This document shows, piece after piece, positions 1 to 6,127 of a stretch of DNA of 17,122 nucleotides. The DNA comes from Betaproteobacteria bacterium. Its GTDB lineage: Bacteria > Pseudomonadota > Gammaproteobacteria > Burkholderiales > JAHFRG01. Under the pieces are notes generated by a model. The model made no database searches. It saw nothing but the letters and a program-made list of their open reading frames with translations, and was not told the origin of the DNA. Position 1 is the first letter of the stretch. Every line of letters begins with the position of its first letter. The DNA lies in contig JAHFRG010000025.1 in NCBI GenBank assembly GCA_023258935.1, forward strand, positions 1-17,122, written 5' to 3'. The translations under genes were made by a program, and so were the position numbers.

Positions 1-53
1 CGCTGGTGCTGGCTGTAGGACGCGGCGCGCGCCCGCAACTTGTATATATTTTT

Positions 54-69
54 ATGCAATATGTAGTGT
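54..69. promoter_or_regulatory. Probable NrdR box upstream of nrdJ
   Basis: The 16-mer ATGCAATATGTAGTGT matches the published NrdR-box consensus acaCwAtATaTwGtgt at 13 of 16 positions, including every strongly conserved one. It touches the -10-like hexamer at 69-74, where a repressor would block transcription of the ribonucleotide reductase gene. NrdR boxes usually come in pairs with centres about 31 bp apart; no second good copy is seen, which lowers confidence. The assignment rests on my recall of the consensus. Confidence 0.5.
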
Positions 70-74
70 AAAAT
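69..74 (+). promoter_or_regulatory. Candidate -10 element of nrdJ
   Basis: TAAAAT matches the sigma70 -10 consensus at five of six positions and would place the transcription start near 81. No good -35 is visible at the usual spacing. If it is real, the TTG codon at 80 cannot be the translation start, which supports the ATG at 122. Confidence 0.35.
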
Positions 75-121
75 TTACATTGGCATTATCAACGAGAGCA
101 GCTTATATTTGTAACGACGCT

Positions 122-2959
122 ATGACCCAACAACTGGAACAAAAGATCGCGCTGCCTGAGCAGGAAATCTGCCGCGAAGTCCTGCTGGAAAAATATGCGA
201 AAGGCGGCGAACAATCAATCAAGGAAGTACGCTGGCGGGTGGCCAATGCGCTCGCAGCGGCCGAGCCTGAAGAAAAGCGCGCTCACTGGGAGAAACGCTT
301 CCTTGAAGCAATGGAAGCTGGTTTCGTTCCCGCCGGGCGCATCAACTCCGCCGCCGGTATCCCATTGCAGGCGACGCTCATCAACTGTTTCGTGCAGCCG
401 GTGGGTGATTCGATCTCCAAGGTCGTAGACGGCAAGCCGGGCATCTATGTCGCCTTACTCGAATCAGCCGAAACGATGCGCCGCGGCGGCGGCGTCGGCT
501 ATGATTTCTCGGCGGTCCGCCCCAAGGGCGCGGAAGTGAAGGGCACGCACTCGCGCGCGAGCGGCCCGGTGTCGTACATGCGCGTGTTTGACCGCTCATG
601 TGAGACAGTCGAGTCGGCCGGCGCGCGGCGCGGTGCGCAGATGGGCGTGTTGCGTTGCGACCATCCCGACATCGAGGAATTCATCCACGCCAAGGACGTT
701 GGCGACCTGGCCAACTTCAACATTTCTATTGGCGTTACCGACGCCTTCATGCATGCGGTTGAAAGCGATTCCGAGATCGAACTGGTTCATAAGGCGCAGC
801 CCTATAACGATCTGGTTACTTCGGGCGCCTATCAACGAGATGACGGACTGTGGGTGTACCGCAAAGTCTTGGCGCGCGAGGTGTGGGATCAGATCATGCG
901 CTCGACCTACGACCATGCCGAACCCGGGATACTGTTCCTCGATCGCATCAACCGCGACAACAACCTCTATTACTGCGAGACAGTCGAGGCCACCAACCCC
1001 TGCGCGGAGCAACCGCTTCCGCCCTACGGCTGCTGCTGTCTTGGTTCGATCAACCTGACGAACTTCGTACGTCTGCCATTCAGCGAAGAAACGTGCTTTG
1101 ATTTCGATGCATTCGAGAAAGTAGCGAAGGTCGCAGTCCGGATGCTCGATAACGTGCTTGATGTCACTGCCTGGCCGCTTGAGGCACAGCGCCAGGAGGC
1201 CATGAGCAAGCGCCGCGTGGGACTCGGCTTCCTCGGTCTTGGCGATGCGCTCATTATGCTGCGGCTGCGCTATGATTCCGCGGAAGCGCGCGCTATGGCT
1301 GCAAAAATTTCCGGGCACATGCGCGACGCAGCCTACCGCGCTTCATCCGAACTTGCACGCGAGCGCGGCTCGTTCCCGCTGTTTAACGCCGACATGTATC
1401 TCTCGGGCACAAGCTTTGCATCGCGCCTGCCGCAGGAGATCAAAGAGACGATTCGCAAGCACGGCCTACGCAACAGCCACCTGTTATCGATTGCTCCGAC
1501 CGGCACCATCAGCCTCGCTTTCGCTGATAATGCCTCAAACGGAATCGAGCCGCCGTTCGCCTGGGCTTACACACGGAAAAAGCGCATGGCGGATGGCACG
1601 ATGAAGGAGTTTCCGGTTGAGGATTACGCCTACCGGCAATTCCGTCATGCGGGTGGTGACGTGGAGAATCTGCCCAAGTATTTTGTCACTGCGCTTGACC
1701 TCTCGGCGGCAGCGCACAAGGAAATGGTCGCTGCGGTCGCCCCGTATATCGACTCGAGCATTTCCAAGACCGTCAACATTCCCGAGACCTATCCCTACGA
1801 CGACTTCCAGGATCTCTACTTTACTGCGTGGAAGTCGGGGTTGAAGGGGCTGGCCACCTACCGGCCTAATACCGTGCTCGGCTCGGTGCTGGCGCTGGAT
1901 AAACCCGCAAAGATTGGACCGCAGGATTTCGCCTCGAACGACGTTAATCGTCGCATCGAGATTAAGGCAGTGCCGGTGCCGGTGCTCGCATCCCTGCGCT
2001 GGCCCGGTCGGCCGACCCTCACGGGGGGCAACCCCGCTTGGACCTATATGATCGAACATACTCACGGAACATTTGCGTTGTTTGTGGGTCATGTCGAGAA
2101 CGAAGGTCGGGCCTTTCCCTTCGAGGTCTGGGTCAATGGTATTGAACAGCCGCGCGGACTCGGAGCGTTAGCCAAGACACTCTCGATGGACATGCGCGCG
2201 AACGACCCGGCTTGGCTCAAACTCAAGCTTGAGACCCTGGCCAAGACTGCAAGCGACGATGCTTTCGACATGCCGTTTCCGCCGCACGGCGAGAAAAAAC
2301 GTATGCCGAGCGTAGTTTCGGCGCTTGCGCAGGTAGTGCGCTATCGTGTTGAGCAGCTCGGTGCGTTGGATGAGCGAAAGACCGGCCCGGTGCTCGACGC
2401 CATGTTCAGCCTCAAGGAGCCAAAGACCGGCGCCGATGGCACCATGTCTTGGACCGTGGATGTGCTGAATCCGCACACGGGAGACGATTTCGTGCTTGGC
2501 ATCAAGGAGATTACCCTTCCAGACGGCGTCACACGGCCCTATTCGATGTGGCTCTCAGGCGACTATCCTCGTTCTCTGGATGGGCTGTGCAAGATTCTGT
2601 CTCTCGACATGCGCGTGATTGATCCGGCCTGGATTGGCATGAAGCTGCGAAAGCTGCTGCATTTTCCCGAGCCGCTCGGAGATTTCATGGCTCCTGTACC
2701 GGCCAGTCGGCGCCAGATAAACTGGCCCTCAACCATTTCCTACGTCGCAGCTTTGATGATTCACCGTTACGTTATGCTTGGCATTCTCAACGAAGACGGC
2801 GTGCCAATTCAACAAATGGGAATCATGGAGGCGCCGCAGCGCGGCGCGACGCCGAAGATGAAGGGCGGACGTTGCAGCGAGTGCGGCAACTACGCCTTGA
2901 TCAAGAAGGATGGCTGCGACTTCTGCACCGCCTGTGGGGCGGTCGGGATTTGCGGATAA
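122..2959 (+). CDS. nrdJ: Vitamin B12-dependent (class II) ribonucleotide reductase NrdJ
   Basis: This enzyme reduces ribonucleotides to deoxyribonucleotides with an adenosylcobalamin-generated thiyl radical, so it works with or without oxygen. From the ATG at 122 it has 945 residues. The class II active site is visible as NPCAEQ with Cys294 and Glu296; the redox pair is Cys89 (in LINCFV) and Cys179 (in LRCDHPD). A glycine-rich GGGVGYDFS segment and a phosphate-binding APTGTIS segment follow the family pattern. The C-terminal third holds two diverged copies of a TSCPD-type domain (about 636-735 and 773-880; compare LSMDMRANDPAW with LSLDMRVIDPAW). It ends in a cysteine-rich tail (Cys918, 921, 932, 935, 938, 944) expected to bind zinc or relay electrons. 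The reading frame opens upstream at a TTG (80), but the ATG is preferred because of the -10 at 69-74. No clear ribosome-binding site precedes either start. It is probably monocistronic. Confidence 0.95.
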   Translation: MTQQLEQKIALPEQEICREVLLEKYAKGGEQSIKEVRWRVANALAAAEPEEKRAHWEKRFLEAMEAGFVPAGRINSAAGIPLQATLINCFVQPVGDSISKVVDGKPGIYVALLESAETMRRGGGVGYDFSAVRPKGAEVKGTHSRASGPVSYMRVFDRSCETVESAGARRGAQMGVLRCDHPDIEEFIHAKDVGDLANFNISIGVTDAFMHAVESDSEIELVHKAQPYNDLVTSGAYQRDDGLWVYRKVLAREVWDQIMRSTYDHAEPGILFLDRINRDNNLYYCETVEATNPCAEQPLPPYGCCCLGSINLTNFVRLPFSEETCFDFDAFEKVAKVAVRMLDNVLDVTAWPLEAQRQEAMSKRRVGLGFLGLGDALIMLRLRYDSAEARAMAAKISGHMRDAAYRASSELARERGSFPLFNADMYLSGTSFASRLPQEIKETIRKHGLRNSHLLSIAPTGTISLAFADNASNGIEPPFAWAYTRKKRMADGTMKEFPVEDYAYRQFRHAGGDVENLPKYFVTALDLSAAAHKEMVAAVAPYIDSSISKTVNIPETYPYDDFQDLYFTAWKSGLKGLATYRPNTVLGSVLALDKPAKIGPQDFASNDVNRRIEIKAVPVPVLASLRWPGRPTLTGGNPAWTYMIEHTHGTFALFVGHVENEGRAFPFEVWVNGIEQPRGLGALAKTLSMDMRANDPAWLKLKLETLAKTASDDAFDMPFPPHGEKKRMPSVVSALAQVVRYRVEQLGALDERKTGPVLDAMFSLKEPKTGADGTMSWTVDVLNPHTGDDFVLGIKEITLPDGVTRPYSMWLSGDYPRSLDGLCKILSLDMRVIDPAWIGMKLRKLLHFPEPLGDFMAPVPASRRQINWPSTISYVAALMIHRYVMLGILNEDGVPIQQMGIMEAPQRGATPKMKGGRCSECGNYALIKKDGCDFCTACGAVGICG

Positions 2960-3023
2960 ACCCGTTCCGCTGCCTGCAACTCGTAATTCATATGGCTTGA
3001 GTACGGCTCACGCATAGCCTGTC

Positions 3024-3485
3024 ATGCATGATCTCACTATTGCCCGTTCCCTTCATGTGCTGTGCGTGGTGCTCTGGATCGGCGGCGTCGCGATGGTTAC
3101 GCTGGTCCTGGTTCCAGGTGTGACCGGCGAGCCGGACGCATTCAGCCGATTCGAATCAATCGAGCGGCGCTTTGCAAGCCAGTCAAAAATTACGGTACTG
3201 CTTGCCGGATTGTCCGGGTTTTATATGGTTTGGCGGCTCGACCTATGGGCACGATTTGCCGAGCCTCGGTTCTGGTGGATGCACGCCATGGTCGCCATTT
3301 GGCTGATATTTACCGCTGTCCTGTTCGTGCTTGAGCCGCTTGTGCTTCATAACTGGTTCCGCTCCAGCGCGTCACGCGATCCACGCGGAACAATGCTGTT
3401 GATTCAGCGATTCCACTGGGTGCTTCTGGCCCTGAGCCTGCTTACGGTTGTCGGTGCCGTTGCAGGAAGCCATGGCGGATTCTGA
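3024..3485 (+). CDS. CopD-like integral membrane protein
   Basis: A 153-residue inner-membrane protein with about four hydrophobic segments (roughly 10-30, 55-72, 84-108 and 128-148). The first helix carries a histidine (His11) followed by a WIGG motif, as in the CopD/copper-resistance D superfamily and related putative haem-binding membrane proteins. The cellular role is unknown; copper or haem handling is only an inference from fold resemblance. It starts at ATG 3024 with no obvious ribosome-binding site and ends 3 bases before the SirB gene, so the two are almost certainly co-transcribed. Whether they share the nrdJ transcript is unclear (64-base gap, no strong terminator). Confidence 0.7.
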   Translation: MHDLTIARSLHVLCVVLWIGGVAMVTLVLVPGVTGEPDAFSRFESIERRFASQSKITVLLAGLSGFYMVWRLDLWARFAEPRFWWMHAMVAIWLIFTAVLFVLEPLVLHNWFRSSASRDPRGTMLLIQRFHWVLLALSLLTVVGAVAGSHGGF

Positions 3486-3488
3486 TTC

Positions 3489-3878
3489 ATGGAATTCGCT
3501 TCACTCAAGGCAATTCACATCGTCACAGTGGCGGTTTCTTACATTTTGTTCTTCGTGCGCGGCATTTGGATGCTGTCGGATTCGCTGCTTCTGCATCAAC
3601 GCTGGGTGCGCATCGTGCCACACGTCAACGATACGTTGCTACTCGCGGCGGGAGTTTGGATGACCGCCATTATTCAGCAATACCCGGGCACCCACGGCTG
3701 GCTTACTGCCAAGCTGGCCGGGTTGGTTCTCTATATCCTGCTGGGATTAGTGGCGCTGCGTATCGGCAGGGCCAAGCGCGTGCGCGCCGCAGCCTGGATT
3801 GCAGCTCAGATCGTGTTCGGCTACATCGTCGCGGTCGCATTGAGTCACCATCCGCTTCCTTATTGCAGAGCGTGCTAA
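3489..3878 (+). CDS. SirB family membrane protein
   Basis: A 129-residue, four-helix membrane protein that resembles the SirB family (named for a Salmonella locus, biochemical function unknown). Family hallmarks are the N-terminal helix with AIHIVTVAVSYILFFVRG, the HQRWVRIVPHVNDTLLL segment, a central GWLTAKLAGLVLYI helix and the terminal HHPLPYC. It lies 3 bases after the CopD-like gene. Pairing of two small membrane proteins rich in intramembrane histidines suggests a shared membrane task, but nothing in the sequence fixes what it is. Confidence 0.8.
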   Translation: MEFASLKAIHIVTVAVSYILFFVRGIWMLSDSLLLHQRWVRIVPHVNDTLLLAAGVWMTAIIQQYPGTHGWLTAKLAGLVLYILLGLVALRIGRAKRVRAAAWIAAQIVFGYIVAVALSHHPLPYCRAC

Positions 3879-3930
3879 ACTTAATTCCCTGGTGTCAATA
3901 ACCAATGCGGATATGCCACGAAGCCTTTGG

Positions 3931-3957
3931 ACTGTTAAGCTGCCGAGCTTAATCAGT
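3931..3957. terminator. Hairpin after sirB: terminator or operator
   Basis: TTAAGCT at 3935-3941 and AGCTTAA at 3946-3952 form a perfect 7-bp inverted repeat around GCCG. The stem extends to 11 bp through ACTG/CAGT with a single bulged T at 3953. It sits 52 bases after the SirB stop and just before the promoter of the next gene. There is no U-tract, so it may be a weak terminator or a repressor site rather than a standard intrinsic terminator. Confidence 0.45.
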
Positions 3958-3962
3958 GTTCA

Positions 3963-3991
3963 TTGACAGCCCAGCCTGCGATTGATAGATT
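3963..3991 (+). promoter_or_regulatory. Candidate sigma70 promoter of the first universal stress gene
   Basis: A perfect -35 TTGACA (3963-3968) is followed after 17 bases by TAGATT (3986-3991, four of six matches), giving a start near 3998 and a leader of about 60 bases. A second -10-like TACAAT lies at 4007-4012. No FNR box is present here, unlike the other complete universal stress gene. Confidence 0.45.
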
Positions 3992-4058
3992 GGAACGGAA
4001 TTGACGTACAATCCAGTCGGAACTGCCGCCACGTCTTTTTTCTTCAAAGGGACATCCA

Positions 4059-4502
4059 ATGTATAAAAGGATACTGCTACCCATTGATAGCAGCAGCACT
4101 TCGGCACAAGCTTTGGCTGAGTCGATTAAACTTGCCTCGGAAATGAAGTCAAAGTTGCGCATAGTTCACGTGGTCAAGGTGGGCTTGCCCAGCGAAGATG
4201 ACCTCGAAGGCATAATCGATGTAGGCGAACTTACGAAGAAGCTGCATCATTTGGGCCAAACCTTGCTGGACAAGTCGGTAGATATGGCCCGCAGGGCCGG
4301 CGTAGAGCCGGAAACAGGATTACTTGATGCGAAAAAAAACCGCGTCGCAGCCGTCCTCGGGGAAGAGGCGGCAAGGTGGCAAGCCGACTTGGTAGTCATG
4401 GGCACACACGGGAGAGTCGGTTTCGAATACTTGTTGATGGGGAGCGTGGCGGAAGAATTTATTCGCGTTGCCAATGCACCCATCCTGATTGTTCGGGGAT
4501 AG
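4059..4502 (+). CDS. Universal stress protein, ATP-binding type
   Basis: A 147-residue UspA-superfamily protein, cytoplasmic and usually dimeric. It opens with the typical YKRILLPIDSS strand. Near the C-terminus (115-129) it has the full nucleotide-binding signature G-x2-G-x9-G-S, seen as GTHG..GS, which marks the ATP-binding MJ0577-like branch. Residues between about 50 and 75 are more divergent and charged. The start ATG is preceded by AAAGGGA at a suitable distance. It stands alone behind its own promoter and just upstream of the CBS-HPF operon. Such proteins are typical energy-stress and low-oxygen genes; the exact partner or target cannot be inferred. Confidence 0.93.
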   Translation: MYKRILLPIDSSSTSAQALAESIKLASEMKSKLRIVHVVKVGLPSEDDLEGIIDVGELTKKLHHLGQTLLDKSVDMARRAGVEPETGLLDAKKNRVAAVLGEEAARWQADLVVMGTHGRVGFEYLLMGSVAEEFIRVANAPILIVRG

Positions 4503-4505
4503 TTC

Positions 4506-4525
4506 GACGGGTCCCACGGCCCGTC
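4506..4525. terminator. GC-rich hairpin after the universal stress gene
   Basis: GACGGG (4506-4511) and CCCGTC (4520-4525) form a 6-bp stem with an 8-base loop, starting 4 bases after the stop codon. There is no U-run, so it is at best a weak terminator or an mRNA 3' stabiliser. Confidence 0.3.
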
Positions 4526-4626
4526 ATAACAGTCGGAGCACGGTCTGGTTTCAGCCGCACACGTGCAGCTGCGGCATGAAATGTCGTGAAGGTATCTCCA
4601 CTTCTTTTGGCTTAAAGCAAGACGAT

Positions 4627-4668
4627 TTGATATGGATCAAAGCGGAATCCGATCTGAGTGACCATAAT
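4627..4668 (+). promoter_or_regulatory. FNR-activated promoter of the CBS-HPF operon
   Basis: TTGATATGGATCAA at 4627-4640 is a perfect FNR box (TTGAT-N4-ATCAA). CATAAT at 4663-4668 matches five of six -10 positions and sets the start at 4675, which puts the box centre (4633.5) at exactly -41.5, the class II FNR activation geometry. The leader would be 20 bases and contains AAAGGA 7 bases before the ATG at 4695. Confidence 0.85.
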
Positions 4669-4694
4669 CAACATACTTTTTAAAGGAAAATATT

Positions 4695-5153
4695 ATGGCG
4701 ATTGGAGAAATCTGCAGCCGCGAAGTATTGTTTGCGCGCAGAGGCACAACGGTAAAGGCGGCAGCTGCACTGATGCGGGAGTCCCACCTGGGAAGTCTCG
4801 TAGTTGTGGACGAAACTAACGGAAAGCGCATTCCTTCAGGGATCCTGACGGATCGGGATATCGTGGTAGCAGTCGTTGCACTCGGGCTTAATCCGGATGT
4901 TATTCAGGTCGGTGATGTGATGAGCCAAGAACTTTTGGCAGTGCGCGAGGATGCGGGAGTGGCGGAAACGGTGGAGCTTATGCGGCTGAAAGGCGTGCGG
5001 CGCCTGCCGGTAACCGACGACTCGGGCGCGCTTGTCGGCATCGTTGCAGCTGATGATATCCTGACGCTGCTCGCTGAAGAAATGTCTGCGCTCGCGAAAA
5101 TGATTTCGCGCGAGCACAAGCGCGAAAAAGATATGAGACGGAGCAGTGCCTGA
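4695..5153 (+). CDS. Tandem CBS-domain protein
   Basis: A 152-residue cytoplasmic protein made almost entirely of two CBS domains (about 8-65 and 75-132), a pair that forms a Bateman module binding adenine nucleotides such as AMP, ATP or NAD. Domain hallmarks are the GILTDRDIV and GIVAADDIL strands-plus-helices, each with the Asp that contacts ribose in many family members. The tail is short, charged and basic (EHKREKDMRR). No attached enzyme domain is present, so it resembles stand-alone hypoxia proteins such as mycobacterial Hrp1. It is the first gene of a three-gene unit, driven by the FNR promoter just upstream and followed after 2 bases by the hibernation factor. Confidence 0.92.
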   Translation: MAIGEICSREVLFARRGTTVKAAAALMRESHLGSLVVVDETNGKRIPSGILTDRDIVVAVVALGLNPDVIQVGDVMSQELLAVREDAGVAETVELMRLKGVRRLPVTDDSGALVGIVAADDILTLLAEEMSALAKMISREHKREKDMRRSSA

Positions 5154-5155
5154 GC

Positions 5156-5521
5156 GTGCAAACACCACTGCAAATTGTTTTTCACGGGATCAGTCACTCG
5201 GATGCGCTCGAGGCGCACATCCGTGAAAAAGCTGAAAAGCTGGACTCATTTCATCCGCACCTGATGCGCTGCCACATCACCGTCGAGCAGCCTCACAAGC
5301 ATAAACAACAGGGCAATCGCTTCAACGTAAGGATCGCCTTGCACGTGCCGGGTGACATGATTGTAGTGAATCACGATGCCCACGAGGATGTCTATGTCGC
5401 CCTGCGCGACGCGTTTAACGCAGCCAGCCGGCAACTTGAAGACAGCATTCGCCGGATGCGCGGCGATGTAAAGCATCACCAACTACGGCGCCGCAGCGGA
5501 AGTGAGACGGATTCACAGTAG
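5156..5521 (+). CDS. Ribosome hibernation promoting factor, HPF/RaiA family
   Basis: A 121-residue member of the ribosome-associated HPF/YfiA (RaiA) family, which binds the decoding region of the small subunit and silences idle ribosomes. The first part follows the family fold: a strand (QIVFHGISHS), the helix AHIREKAEKLDSF, then two strands and the final helix VYVALRDAFNAASRQLED. It has a basic tail (HHQLRRRSG) and lacks the extra dimerisation domain of long HPF. The start is GTG at 5156, 2 bases after the CBS stop, with GGAG 12 bases upstream. Sharing an FNR promoter links ribosome storage to oxygen loss. It is probably an accessory paralogue, since the housekeeping copy normally sits near rpoN. 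Confidence 0.85.
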   Translation: MQTPLQIVFHGISHSDALEAHIREKAEKLDSFHPHLMRCHITVEQPHKHKQQGNRFNVRIALHVPGDMIVVNHDAHEDVYVALRDAFNAASRQLEDSIRRMRGDVKHHQLRRRSGSETDSQ

Positions 5522-5542
5522 ACGGAAAAAGTCAGAATCGCC

Positions 5543-6040
5543 ATGAACAAAAAGGAACCCAGAGCCCATCTCCACCATCATCTTGATCGTCAGATCGAAG
5601 AAGTTATGCACGATCCGTATCATGCGCGCGCCAAGCCCCCGGAGCCGGCAGTGTGCCCCAAGTGCGGTGTCGTGTTTCACCAAGGCCGCTGGCAGAGATT
5701 GCCGCGCCCTGCTGCCGCCCATGACCATGTCTGCCCGGCATGCCGCCGAACGGATGATCACTATCCTGCCGGTTACGTGACACTCAGCGGCAAGTTCTTG
5801 ACCACCCACCGCGATGAGCTTTTACGGCTCGCCCGGCACGAAGAAACAAAGGAGAACTCGGATCACCCGCTGCACCGGATAATGGGAATTGAAGAACAGC
5901 CTGACAAAATTGTAATTACCACCACTGACGTGCACCTTGCGCGCCGCATTGGCGACGCGGTGCACCATGCATACCGGGGTGATCTTGACGTCAAATACAG
6001 CCCGGACGAATACGCGGTGCGCGTCATCTGGAGAAGCTAG
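5543..6040 (+). CDS. BCAM0308-like zinc-ribbon protein, function unknown
   Basis: A 165-residue protein resembling the BCAM0308 family of Burkholderia, known from a low-oxygen-activated gene cluster; the relation is from memory of the family, not a search. The sequence shows a histidine-rich start (HLHHHLD), a zinc-ribbon with Cys38-x2-Cys41 and Cys64-x2-Cys67, and a C-terminal half of alternating strands and helices (IVITTTDVHLARRIGDAV), somewhat like NMD3/KH-type RNA-binding folds. It follows the hibernation factor by 21 bases on the same strand, so it is probably the last gene of the FNR-driven operon. A ribosome- or RNA-related role is an inference from that neighbour and the zinc ribbon. 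No clear ribosome-binding site is visible. Confidence 0.75.
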   Translation: MNKKEPRAHLHHHLDRQIEEVMHDPYHARAKPPEPAVCPKCGVVFHQGRWQRLPRPAAAHDHVCPACRRTDDHYPAGYVTLSGKFLTTHRDELLRLARHEETKENSDHPLHRIMGIEEQPDKIVITTTDVHLARRIGDAVHHAYRGDLDVKYSPDEYAVRVIWRS

Positions 6041-6084
6041 GGAACCTCTGATTAAGTCCCACACGGTTGCGACGGCTTTAACAA

Positions 6085-6120
6085 CAGTCCGGGCCGGATG
6101 CAAGACGCCGGAGCGGACTG
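6085..6120. terminator. Hairpin between convergent genes
   Basis: CAGTCCG (6085-6091) pairs with CGGACTG (6114-6120), and inside it CCGG pairs with CCGG after a small internal loop. It lies between the convergent BCAM0308-like and P-type ATPase genes, where a bidirectional terminator is expected. Neither side has a U-tract, so confidence is modest. Confidence 0.4.
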
Positions 6121-6127
6121 CTGGTCG

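Noticed and set aside
79..92. ATTGGCATTATCAA before nrdJ as an FNR box
   Set aside because: The right half-site matches, but the left half does not at the required 4-base spacing.
80..121. N-terminal extension of nrdJ from a TTG at 80
   Set aside because: No ribosome-binding site, residues unlike NrdJ, and it would start at or before the predicted transcription start near 81.
1..121. Cobalamin riboswitch upstream of nrdJ
   Set aside because: The available 121 bases show no B12-box-like sequence or large fold; such an element could lie further upstream, outside the window.
596..1318. 240-residue open frame on the - strand
   Set aside because: Antisense shadow of nrdJ in GC-rich coding sequence, with no recognisable domain or ribosome-binding site.
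3982..3995. TTGAT followed by TGGAA upstream of the first universal stress gene, as an FNR box
   Set aside because: Only the left half-site matches; the right half differs from ATCAA at most positions.
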